Shown: positions 7,301-13,330 of the stretch, piece after piece
Numbering within the stretch: position 1 is the first letter of the stretch
Layout of the letters: each line of letters starts with the position of its first letter
Assembly: GCA_045603085.1 (NCBI GenBank)
Contig: JAZULL010000062.1
Location: forward strand, 1 to 13,330
Length of the DNA stretch: 13,330 bases
DNA from: SVQP01 sp045603085
GTDB lineage: Bacteria; Bacillota; Clostridia; Oscillospirales; CAG-272
Direction of reading: 5' to 3'
Translations under genes and position numbers: made by a program
The notes under the pieces: generated by a model
Told to the model about the DNA's origin: nothing
What the model saw: only the letters and a program-made list of their open reading frames with translations
The model's database searches: none

Positions 7301-9653
7301 CATACACCTTACTGCCGCCCGACGATCTGACCGTGATGGCAATGGGGGTAACGGTCAGCTTGCCCTCCTTGACGATGATTTTGAAATTCTTTGTCACGTC
7401 CTCGCCCGAGCGGTCAGTCACGCGGACGTTTTCACATCGCACGGCCGAGCTGCCCGCATTGGTCTGGCTGCCCGCAAAGGTAAAGGTGACCGAATAATTC
7501 TTGGTGTCTCCCTCGATTCTGACCTGAGAGGGTGAGAAGCTGCTTGCCGAGAGCTCTGTGCCGTCGTATTTCTTGGAGGCACTGGGCATGTGCAGCGTCA
7601 GCGAAAGTCCGCCTATGCTGATGGTGTTATTCTTAAAGACAAATCTGTAGTTGTGGGTACGGTCTGCACCGCTTCCGTCGTCCTTAACGACAGAGAGATA
7701 TTCGTCGGGAATGGTATAGGTATATTCGCCGATATCGGTAGGTGCACCGCCACCGTGGCTATACACCAGATGCTGCATGGCGTCGGGGGCGAGCACGATC
7801 TTGTGTCCCACGCCCTCGAAGCGTGCGATAGACGAATCCTTGGTATTGGGAGCGGACGGAACGGCGGCCTTGCCGTCATATTGCTTTTTGATGGCGTCAA
7901 AGGTCAGCGTAACCGTGCGCGGGGTGACCGAAAGCGTGCCGCTCAGCTCGCCGTTATCGGTATACCACGACGTGGCGTCCTCGGTTTTGCCCAGCGACAC
8001 CTTATGGACAATGCGGTATCTGACGGTGTATGCCACCGTGCCGACGTCGGTCAGCGTGCCGGTGGTGCTGACGATCTCGATGGAGTCCGAGGGATACAGC
8101 GTGCCCGCGATGACACTAACCATCTGTGCGGCGCTGTAATCGTCCGGATCAAGCGCAGAGGCATCGTACACCTTGCTCAGATCCAGCAAGGCCAGCGTCA
8201 GGGGCGCGCCCTTTTGCACGGTCAGCGTGCCGTAGGAAACAGACAGATCGTAGTTGTCGGTCACGTTTTTGCCGCCCGCGTCCACGATCTTGTATTCCAC
8301 GCGGTTTTCACAGCTTCCCGGCACCAGCTGGGTGGCAAACGAGGTTGCCACAGCGGTGTGTCCCGGCGCAAAGCTGCCGCTTTCCAACGTATAGCCGGTC
8401 GCGCTCTGCTTCTGGCCGTTATACACAAGTCCCTGACTGGTCTGTGTGCGCAAGCCCAGCGCTCGGCGAAGCACACTCAGCTCGCCGTAATGATAGGTAA
8501 TGTCGTAATTCGCCGTCACGTCGCGGCCTCCGCTTTGCACAGAGACAGCAATCTTATTCTTGACGGGTTTTGCCGTGGCCTCGGTCACACCCTGACTTTG
8601 GGCGAAATTGATCGAGGTGCCGTGTCCTGCCACCAGCGAGCCCTTGGAGATCTTATACGAGCTGCCGTATTGCTTGGTGCCACTGTAGGTCAGGGTCTGG
8701 TCGAGCGTGGTGACCTCGATGGGACGCTTGGTGATCTCGACGCGACACAACGTCTTCTGGATCTTATAATAGGCGGTGCGGTTTTGTCCGTCAGACGAAT
8801 ACACCGCGATATTGACGGCATTACTTCCCTTTCCCGCATCCGCTCTGGGGCTTGGGGTGGTAACGCTGAGCGTATCTCCCTCTCCAAGCTCGCCCTTGGT
8901 AATAAAATAATGGTTGGTATACAGCGGCGTGCCGTCATATTCCTTGGTCAGCGCCACCGGTCTGCCGCCCTTGAGCTCATCGGCCACGGTAATGCTGATC
9001 TGCACCTTTTTGACGCTCAGCGTGGCGCGCCCTGCGGTGATGACGTAGCAATCGGTCACGTCTCTGCCGTGGCGGTCCTCAATAACCACCGACGAAGCGT
9101 CCAACCACACGGCAAGTCCGCCCGAGCCGTCCAGATCGGCCGAAGCCAGCGCGGCCTTTTTGATCTTGTGACCTTTGGCAAGCGAATAGGTGTTGATCTT
9201 CCAATGCTTGCCAAACTTGGCCTCATCGCCGTACGGCACCGGCTTGCCAATGACCTGCGAGGGCGAGAGCGTGATCTGACGGCGATACAGCTCGACCGTT
9301 CCGGGCTCGCTATACACCTTGCCGAAAAAGCCCTTGCGGATGACCGCACGGACGCGGTACTCCCCTGCTGTGATGGGCTGATCCTGCGACCATTCCTCGC
9401 TGCCTATGGGGGCATACTCGCACTTGTACGTACCAAACAGCACGAACACCTCGTAATCGGGTTTTTCGCCAAACGCGACCCGCACGTCCTGCTGCTCAAA
9501 GGAGCCGAAATGAATGCCGCGCAACGCGAAATAACCAAGGGTCATGACGGCGGCTGCAATACACAGGCCGATCAGACACTTGATGCATATTTTGAGTATG
9601 CGGACACGGCCCACCCAGAGCCGCACCTTTTTCTCGTATGCTTGGTACATCAT
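4317..9653 (-). CDS. Giant membrane-anchored YDG-type Ig-like repeat protein (1778 residues)
   Basis: Residues 1-21 are short and basic, and residues 22-42 form one hydrophobic segment, giving a signal anchor with the bulk of the protein outside the cell. A short Ig-like segment (about 47-125) precedes roughly 18 tandem units of about 77-104 residues. Units are marked by a Y-[DNTSG]-G-like turn: canonical YDG at 239, 592, 696, 784, 1045, 1133, 1307, 1561 and 1638, with degenerate forms such as YSG 323, YNG 411, 1392 and 1475, YCG 871 and YTG 1217. A typical unit runs strand, K-x-YDG-x-x-L, a GxLxxGH turn, V/I-x-D-x-x-G-x-D-V-T-x-x-Y, then YGTLxV. This matches the YDG/MBG-like bacterial Ig-like families. 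No sortase signal, second membrane segment or catalytic motif is seen. The ATG at 9653 has GGAG (9665-9662) with an 8-base spacer. It starts 25 bases after the transglutaminase gene. Probable role is a stalk, adhesin or envelope fibre (inference). Confidence 0.9.
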   Translation of the reverse strand: MMYQAYEKKVRLWVGRVRILKICIKCLIGLCIAAAVMTLGYFALRGIHFGSFEQQDVRVAFGEKPDYEVFVLFGTYKCEYAPIGSEEWSQDQPITAGEYRVRAVIRKGFFGKVYSEPGTVELYRRQITLSPSQVIGKPVPYGDEAKFGKHWKINTYSLAKGHKIKKAALASADLDGSGGLAVWLDASSVVIEDRHGRDVTDCYVITAGRATLSVKKVQISITVADELKGGRPVALTKEYDGTPLYTNHYFITKGELGEGDTLSVTTPSPRADAGKGSNAVNIAVYSSDGQNRTAYYKIQKTLCRVEITKRPIEVTTLDQTLTYSGTKQYGSSYKISKGSLVAGHGTSINFAQSQGVTEATAKPVKNKIAVSVQSGGRDVTANYDITYHYGELSVLRRALGLRTQTSQGLVYNGQKQSATGYTLESGSFAPGHTAVATSFATQLVPGSCENRVEYKIVDAGGKNVTDNYDLSVSYGTLTVQKGAPLTLALLDLSKVYDASALDPDDYSAAQMVSVIAGTLYPSDSIEIVSTTGTLTDVGTVAYTVRYRIVHKVSLGKTEDATSWYTDNGELSGTLSVTPRTVTLTFDAIKKQYDGKAAVPSAPNTKDSSIARFEGVGHKIVLAPDAMQHLVYSHGGGAPTDIGEYTYTIPDEYLSVVKDDGSGADRTHNYRFVFKNNTISIGGLSLTLHMPSASKKYDGTELSASSFSPSQVRIEGDTKNYSVTFTFAGSQTNAGSSAVRCENVRVTDRSGEDVTKNFKIIVKEGKLTVTPIAITVRSSGGSKVYDGAPMDNATQMTLVSGKLLEGHVLGGAVDSDYITDVGTHKNDRVTPKVYSATGQDLSRNYDITLQAGTYTVTVCDLYIESPAVEGEYCGEPYRGECDATAYAKGLGKGHVVKLQIRSAGELPGTYPMQVLGCTVKDARGRNVSDNYNIIYTDGTVEIVPRKIEIVTGGSVVEYGKGAAVSTEFKVRGSGLVKGHEAIVAFAYPEGITEIGTVDNAVQSARIVDSDGKDVTDLYEISYQYGTLRVTPISITLTTDSAEKEVYDGRPIAALGYQISKGELLTGHRISVTYYYHDGVSDVGKWKNELSSIRVTDRDGADVSYLYDFKVNAGVLHIKKPFTVTLNTGSIEKIYDGTALEQPEYSLVTELIEGHAVAGVNTVKLTEAGEMANKLTLQVQDELGRDVSANYAFEYEELGTLLVTPRDLHVSIGHVDLTYTGQTELLIYESKMSYDGLVAGERIRARVRVESADVGDKSEIEFLNLRVTSAGGRDLTHCYNVTPDTSALSVTVVPANLILYLPERFSKEYDGRGVDVYDVGYRPQGLATGHRLEFVANEIPAEPGAYTLSFGEWVVYDRDGNDVTGNYTVDANVCAVNIYQRTVTLKSRSASRHYNGRPLICHELEKYSLPDGYSIQVNFTGQQTEVGRSQNLFEVTVFDAEGNDITEYCTLSLTYGTLEVWDQIGLSLSSGSALGIYNGEALTCHEISDYKLPEGYWLEVIFTGEQTEPGKSDNTFEVIVYDPEGNDVTASFAIERKYGTLTVLEKASDYILTLRSESATMQYDGTPLTHPVLAPYTLPDGFVLDVEFTGSQTEIGQSQNTFVARAYNERGDELTIEYEYGTLEVYLDVTVNAYEMTYIYDGTEKNCHDFWVQGLPEGYRVEVEFGEGLTVTGTKNVEFTSVAVYDTEGNDVTALCHVKTRTAKLTVLPRTLTVYVYGQSEDSIAPVQGTLVEGHTMFAEYGDAGECYIEITDASGTLVYSNRGDSPIKHVLYDVNILYG
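4321..9278 (-). repeat. Tandem array of about 18 YDG-type Ig-like protein repeats (plus a C-terminal partial unit)
   Basis: Protein-level repeats covering residues 126-1778 of the giant protein. YDG-like anchors lie at residues 141 (degenerate), 239, 323, 411, 496, 592, 696, 784, 871, 957, 1045, 1133, 1217, 1307, 1392, 1475, 1561 and 1638, so spacing is 77-104 residues. The last 70 or so residues (from about 1707) look like a further unit without the YDG turn. DNA copies are strongly diverged: only short phrases, such as the reverse complement of YDG-encoding GCCGTCATA, recur. The array is therefore old or selected for diversity rather than freshly expanded. Confidence 0.88.
4584..5516 (-). 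repeat. C-terminal block of four variant repeats with LPxGY turn
   Basis: Residues about 1380-1690 of the giant protein. In these four units (anchors 1392, 1475, 1561, 1638) the usual GH turn is replaced by LP[DE]G[YF]. Two of them share an L-x-CHE phrase after YNG, and three share FTG-x-QTE-x-G followed by S-x-N. The units resemble each other more than those upstream, which suggests a later local duplication. Confidence 0.75.
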
Positions 9654-9678
9654 ATCGGTTTCTCCAAATTAATTCTGA

Positions 9679-12600
9679 TTAAGGGGCTGTGACAAGCAGG
9701 GTTCCGGGCAGAACCTTGATCAGATAGTTTGCGGTGACGTCGCGTCCCTCGCTATCTATGATCAGAATCCCTACCACGTTTGCCTCACTCACGCCCACGT
9801 TGGTCTGGCTGCCCGTGACGCGATAGGACGCAATGCGCTGCCCCGCGACCGGCTCGCCGTCGGTCAGGCTAAAGCCCGAGACCTGCAGGGGCTTGCCGTC
9901 ATACACCTTCTCTGCGCTGTCGGTCTGCAGCGTCAGCTCAACGGGCTTGACGCGAAGCACTCCCGCATCCACCACCACGTTATACTCAGCCGAGACGTCG
10001 TTGCCATCGCCGTCCACGATCTGCCAGGTGGGGGTGTTATAAATGCTGCCCACGTTTGTCAGCGAGGGGAGCGTATACTCCAAGGTGTGTCCGCGCGCGG
10101 CCAGCGAGGCGGCATCATAAGACACGTCCACAGCCTGCAGGGGCTGTGCGTTATACACACGGGTGCTGCTTGCGGTGCTGATGACCAGCTCGTACAGATA
10201 CACCTTAAGCGTACCCGGCACGCGCCTGATCTCAAAATTCTCTGTAATATCTCTGCCCAGCGGGTCGGTGATCGTCACCTCTCCGATCTCGTTTGCGCTC
10301 TCTCCGATGCCGGTCTGCGAGCCGCCGACCGTGGCACTCACGGTATAAAGCGCCGAGAAGGCAGCGTTTGTAAAGGAATAGGTGTAGGTGGGAGCGGTCA
10401 GCTCGGTGCCGTCAAATATCTTTTTGGCACTTGTCGCACGCAGGGTCAGCACCGGCTTGCGGACCTCAATGATGCCGTCCTGCCGCACGATATTGTATTC
10501 CGCCGTGACGTCGTTGCCGTCGGCGTCCACGATGACCACCTCGCCGATGGTGGAAACACCCGTTCCCGCCTCGATCTGCGAGCCCAGCACCTCGACGTAT
10601 GCCAGTCTGTGACCATCCTTGAGCACGTCGTTGATCAGCACCACGTTGTCCTCGGTCGCCGCATAGGGTAAGCCCGTATAATAGCCCATGACCTTGGAAA
10701 GGCCAATGACAAGTGCATCCGAGTCGGTCGAGCCGGCTGCGGGGGTGGGGTCAATGCGCACCCAGCCAAAGCCCGTGACAAACACCTCGACCCAGGCGTG
10801 TGCATCCGCGCCGTTCACCTCTGTCCAGGTCTCGCCGGTAGCGTAAGCGTTATAACCCACAACGTATCTTGCGGGGATTCCCAGCGCGCGGTACATAAGG
10901 GTCGCCGCGCTGGCAAAATGACGGCAAACGCCGCTCTTTGATTCGATCAGGAAATATACCACCTCGTCCTCGCCGTCGGGACAAGCCGTAAAGTCCACGT
11001 CATATTCCGCCGCGCCGCGCACGTAATTTGCCACGTCCTCAATGATGGACAGACGGTCGGCACTCAGTCCGTTCTGCCCGGCCAGCTCTAAGAGTGCCGC
11101 CTTGGTGGACTCGGGAATTGCAAGATATTGGTTATATACAAAGGCTGTATAGGCCTTGTTCTGCTCGTCGGTTATGCCTGCGGAGGCATAGCGCAACGCG
11201 TCGGCGTAGGAATAGCTCCATACATAGCCCGAAAGCGAATAGGCTGTGTTGGTGGGAGAGAGACAGACGTCATTGTAAGCACCCGTCGGACCCTCGGCCA
11301 CGTAGTTTGGGATCAGATACTGACCGCCCTGCAGCTCAATGGTATACATGACACTCTCGTGTCCGTCAGAGGCCAGAGCGCGACCGACCGAGAACAGCAT
11401 ATTGCTCTGGGCAAGCGGATAGGCCATAGCCTCAGCCCACTTATACTTGCCGCTTGCCGCGTCAAGCACATACTCGCCGTAGCTCTTCCAGCGCAGATAC
11501 ACCCTGCCGCTCTTGCTTGCCCACACACGTGCGGCAACGGCGGTCTGATTCTGTGAGCCGCCCTGACTGATACCGCCATCGTCCATGATCTCGCCGCCGC
11601 TTCCGGGCATGCTTGCATAGACCTCCAGCGTGCCGTACTGGTACCGGATATCGTAGCGGTAGGTCACGTCCTGACCTTCCGCGTCAATAATTGAAATGGT
11701 AAAGGTGTTGGCCGACATGCCGATCTCGGTCTGCGTGCCGGTAAAGTAGGCCTCTATCGTATGCCCCTCAGCCAGCTTGCCCGATGCCAGCATATATTGC
11801 TCGCACGTCAGCGGCAAGCCCGTATACGCCATGGACTTGGAGCCCGACGCCACGGTCAGCTCATACAGCCTGTCGCGGTCAACGCCGTGCACCAGCGTGA
11901 TATCGTAGTTGTCGGTCACCCATTCGGCCTGACTCATGAGTGATTTCCCAAATCCTACGTACACGCCCACGTTACGCAGAATATACTCCACGGTATTCTC
12001 ATCATTTTTGATGGGCTCCACCTCTGCATAAATCTCATGCCCGCTGACCAGCGTGCCCTTGGTCAGATAGTACGTGCCCGGGAGCAGCTCGTCGCCCTCA
12101 TAATTCTTGATGGCGGGCGTAGCGGAGATCTCAATGGGGCGCGGCTCGACTTTGAGTGTGCCCACGCGCACGGTCAGCTCGTAGCAGGCTGTGACGTCGG
12201 CATACTCGGACATAATGGTGACTAAGATATTGTTGGTCACGCTGCCTGCGTTTGTGATCGACGCGGGGAACACAACGTCCAGATAGTGACCGTCCAACAG
12301 CTCGCCGTCCACCGTATATTCCTCGTATCTCAGCTCCTCGCCGTCATACACCTTGGACGCGCCGTAGGAGGTCACGGTCAGGGGTCGCTTGGTCACGCTC
12401 AGCGTGCCGTACAGATAAGATATGGAGAAATTGCGCGAGGCATCGCGGCCGTTCCCATCTGTCAGAACCGCCACAAAGGTGTTTTTGGTCTGACCCGGCT
12501 CGAGTCTGGAGGCAGTAAAGATGGCGTCCAGCTCAACAGCACCCGGCAGATCACCCGCAACAACTTCCCAGAAGTCGTATTCCAGCGGCGTGCCATCATA

Positions 12601-13002
12601 TACCTTTTGGGTACTGCCCGAGCGAAGCACCAGCTTGCAGGGATTGACAGTCAGCGTGCCCTGCTTGACCTCCAGACGATAATGGTTGGTCACGTCTGCG
12701 CCGAGTTTGTCCACGATCTTGATTTCCAGATTGTTCTCTCTTGTGCCAACGTCCAGCTGTACTGCCGTGGAGGTGGCGATGATCTTATGTCCATCCTTCA
12801 GCTTGCCGCTCTTGATGTGGTACTCTGCACTGCTCAGCGGCTCGCCGTCATACGTCTTCTGGGCGTCCTCTGCCACAATGACCAAGGCCCCGGGGCGCGT
12901 GTCGATCACGCCCGTGACGATCAGCCCCAGATAGACTGACAGAAGTATGATAATTCCAAGCACCGCGCCGCCCAGCACCACGGTTGTAGATCTTCTGTTC
13001 AT
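9679..13002 (-). CDS. Membrane-anchored transglutaminase-like protein embedded in YDG-type repeats
   Basis: About 1107 residues, numbered from the ATG at 13002. Residues 8-33 are a single hydrophobic signal anchor after a short basic MNRRSTT, placing the rest outside. Five YDG-type repeats follow (turns at about 51, 135, 219, 301 as YEG, 393 as YTG). A Gly/Ser/Gln-rich linker (about 463-486) leads into an extracellular region ending in a transglutaminase-like core: SGVCRHFASA with Cys693, DAHAWVEV with His735 and RIDPTP with Asp751. The GIPARYVVGY phrase between them is typical of this superfamily. Four more repeats follow (YTG 775, FDG 863, YNA 950, YDG 1034) to the C-terminus, which lacks a sortase signal. 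All three catalytic residues are present, so activity is plausible; bacterial members include crosslinkers, proteases and peptidoglycan-related enzymes. An upstream ATG at 13011 is possible but overlaps the ribosome binding site. It sits 45 bases after one gene and 25 before the giant repeat gene, implying an operon. Confidence 0.92.
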   Translation of the reverse strand: MNRRSTTVVLGGAVLGIIILLSVYLGLIVTGVIDTRPGALVIVAEDAQKTYDGEPLSSAEYHIKSGKLKDGHKIIATSTAVQLDVGTRENNLEIKIVDKLGADVTNHYRLEVKQGTLTVNPCKLVLRSGSTQKVYDGTPLEYDFWEVVAGDLPGAVELDAIFTASRLEPGQTKNTFVAVLTDGNGRDASRNFSISYLYGTLSVTKRPLTVTSYGASKVYDGEELRYEEYTVDGELLDGHYLDVVFPASITNAGSVTNNILVTIMSEYADVTACYELTVRVGTLKVEPRPIEISATPAIKNYEGDELLPGTYYLTKGTLVSGHEIYAEVEPIKNDENTVEYILRNVGVYVGFGKSLMSQAEWVTDNYDITLVHGVDRDRLYELTVASGSKSMAYTGLPLTCEQYMLASGKLAEGHTIEAYFTGTQTEIGMSANTFTISIIDAEGQDVTYRYDIRYQYGTLEVYASMPGSGGEIMDDGGISQGGSQNQTAVAARVWASKSGRVYLRWKSYGEYVLDAASGKYKWAEAMAYPLAQSNMLFSVGRALASDGHESVMYTIELQGGQYLIPNYVAEGPTGAYNDVCLSPTNTAYSLSGYVWSYSYADALRYASAGITDEQNKAYTAFVYNQYLAIPESTKAALLELAGQNGLSADRLSIIEDVANYVRGAAEYDVDFTACPDGEDEVVYFLIESKSGVCRHFASAATLMYRALGIPARYVVGYNAYATGETWTEVNGADAHAWVEVFVTGFGWVRIDPTPAAGSTDSDALVIGLSKVMGYYTGLPYAATEDNVVLINDVLKDGHRLAYVEVLGSQIEAGTGVSTIGEVVIVDADGNDVTAEYNIVRQDGIIEVRKPVLTLRATSAKKIFDGTELTAPTYTYSFTNAAFSALYTVSATVGGSQTGIGESANEIGEVTITDPLGRDITENFEIRRVPGTLKVYLYELVISTASSTRVYNAQPLQAVDVSYDAASLAARGHTLEYTLPSLTNVGSIYNTPTWQIVDGDGNDVSAEYNVVVDAGVLRVKPVELTLQTDSAEKVYDGKPLQVSGFSLTDGEPVAGQRIASYRVTGSQTNVGVSEANVVGILIIDSEGRDVTANYLIKVLPGTLLVTAP
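9682..10698 (-). repeat. C-terminal array of four YDG-type repeats in the transglutaminase-like protein
   Basis: Four units after the catalytic core, with turns at about residues 775 (YTG), 863 (FDG), 950 (YNA) and 1034 (YDG). Each ends with a G-x-D-[VI]-[TS]-x-[EN]-[YF] phrase and a G-[TIV]-[LI]-x-V strand. The final unit is the closest to consensus (EKVYDGKPL). Confidence 0.85.
10732..11094 (-). other. Transglutaminase-like catalytic core
   Basis: About 120 residues. A helical lead-in (IIEDVANYVRGAAEYDV) is followed by the catalytic Cys (codon 10926-10924) in GVCRHFA, the GIPARYVVGY hinge, the catalytic His in DAHAWVEV and Asp in RIDPTP. The order and spacing match the transglutaminase/cysteine protease fold, with the sequence flavour of the TgpA/YebA group. 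Unlike TgpA, the protein has only one membrane segment. Confidence 0.92.
11614..12885 (-). repeat. N-terminal array of five YDG-type repeats in the transglutaminase-like protein
   Basis: Five units between the signal anchor and the linker, with turns YDG, YDG, YDG, YEG and YTG at about residues 51, 135, 219, 301 and 393. Several keep the G-K-L-x-x-G-H turn and end in YGTL-x-V. They are clearly of the same family as the repeats of the downstream giant protein. Confidence 0.86.
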
Positions 13003-13010
13003 GTCGGACA

Positions 13011-13016
13011 TCCTTT
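13011..13016 (-). promoter_or_regulatory. Ribosome binding site that favours the ATG at 13002
   Basis: Reading the - strand, AAAGGA covers 13016-13011. Its last A is the first base of an ATG at 13011, so that codon cannot use this site. The next in-frame ATG at 13002 has an ideal 8-base spacer, so translation most likely begins there. Confidence 0.7.
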
Positions 13017-13047
13017 CTCAAAATTACGAATTAATAGGCGAATTTGT

Positions 13048-13330
13048 TTACGCCGCGCGCTCAAATCTGCGCAGATACTCCTTGCACAGCTTCATGCGGT
13101 CGTAGCCAAACAGCTCGTCAAGGTAATTGCACAGCTCCTGCACGCTGTTGCGTACGTAAATGGGGTTCTGCGCCTCCAGCTTGCGGAAAATCTTCTTGGA
13201 CAGAATATCGTCCAGCGCGTCCAGCTCGTCGCCGCCGCAGGCCAGATATACGGGAATATACTGTCTGATCTGCTTCATGATTCTGTTACCAAACGTGATC
13301 TTGAATTTATCGATCATGTAAGAGTCCAAC
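13048..13330 (-). CDS. C-terminal fragment of an unidentified protein, possibly an AAA-type ATPase
   Basis: About 94 codons are visible on the - strand, open to the right edge of the window, with TAA at 13050-13048. I do not recognise it firmly. The visible part is soluble and mostly helical, with phrases such as FGNRIMKQIRQYIPVYLACGG and KIFRKLEAQNP, then a charged C-terminal helix ending RRFERAA. The R-x-x-KQIR and VYLACGG stretch recalls the region after the ATPase core in McrB/MoxR-like AAA proteins (from memory, weak). No Walker motif is in view because the N-terminal part is missing. It lies 45 bases before the transglutaminase-like gene on the same strand, so it is probably in the same operon. 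A start inside the window (TTG at 13329 or ATG at 13317) is formally possible but unlikely. Confidence 0.7.
   Translation of the reverse strand, partial: LDSYMIDKFKITFGNRIMKQIRQYIPVYLACGGDELDALDDILSKKIFRKLEAQNPIYVRNSVQELCNYLDELFGYDRMKLCKEYLRRFERAA

Noticed and set aside
4212..7535. Very long open frame on the + strand (about 1100 codons) opposite the giant repeat gene
   Set aside because: It is antisense to a frame with a ribosome binding site, signal anchor and clear repeat domains. Its product has no coherent domains, and its apparent periodicity mirrors the opposite strand. GC-rich codon bias removes stops from the antisense frame.
9669..9682. Small AT inverted repeat (TTAAT-TCTG-ATTAA) between the two repeat genes
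   Set aside because: Only five A/T base pairs, overlapping a stop codon; too weak to call a hairpin or operator.
7590..9692. 700-codon + strand open frame opposite the 5' half of the same gene
   Set aside because: Same cause; composition is rich in Arg, His, Ala and Gly without family motifs or a ribosome binding site.
4584..12885. Recurrent short DNA words (such as GCCGTCATA) as a CRISPR or DNA repeat array
   Set aside because: They encode the YDG turn at irregular spacing inside coding sequence with diverged flanks; this is protein-level repetition.

Overview
The window looks like a chromosomal segment of an uncultured, spore-forming, GC-rich Firmicute, most likely a gut-type Clostridia such as the Oscillospirales or Christensenellales. 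The evidence is the housekeeping order rlmN - rsgA - thiN - spoVM, strong AGGAG-type ribosome binding sites, a recognisable 24-codon spoVM gene, and long YDG-repeat surface proteins of the kind common in these bacteria. No ribosomal RNA, tRNA, mobile element or CRISPR array was seen. No gap longer than about 150 bases lacks a gene.

Left part (1-4317, + strand): a compact run of five co-directional genes. They are the 3' end of rlmN (23S rRNA/tRNA methyltransferase), rsgA (30S-maturation GTPase), thiN (thiamine pyrophosphokinase), the tiny sporulation gene spoVM, and a YgiQ-type radical SAM protein. Gaps are 14-55 bases. The run ends at a strong intrinsic terminator just after the radical SAM gene. 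The prpC, prkC and rpe genes that often sit in this Firmicute cluster are not in the visible stretch.

Right part (4317-13330, - strand, converging on the same terminator): three co-directional genes. The first is the 3' end of an unidentified gene, possibly an AAA-type ATPase. The second is an approximately 1107-residue membrane-anchored protein with five YDG-type Ig-like repeats, a complete transglutaminase-like Cys/His/Asp core, and four more repeats. The third is a 1778-residue membrane-anchored protein made almost entirely of about 18 repeats of the same family. Gaps are 45 and 25 bases, so the three probably form one operon.

Inference: the right-hand operon encodes a cell-envelope apparatus. 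A large repeat stalk and a repeat protein carrying an embedded transglutaminase-like enzyme are both held by an N-terminal signal anchor, possibly with an ATPase partner. Whether the enzyme crosslinks, cuts or modifies the repeat proteins cannot be decided from sequence. This is the most unusual part of the window.
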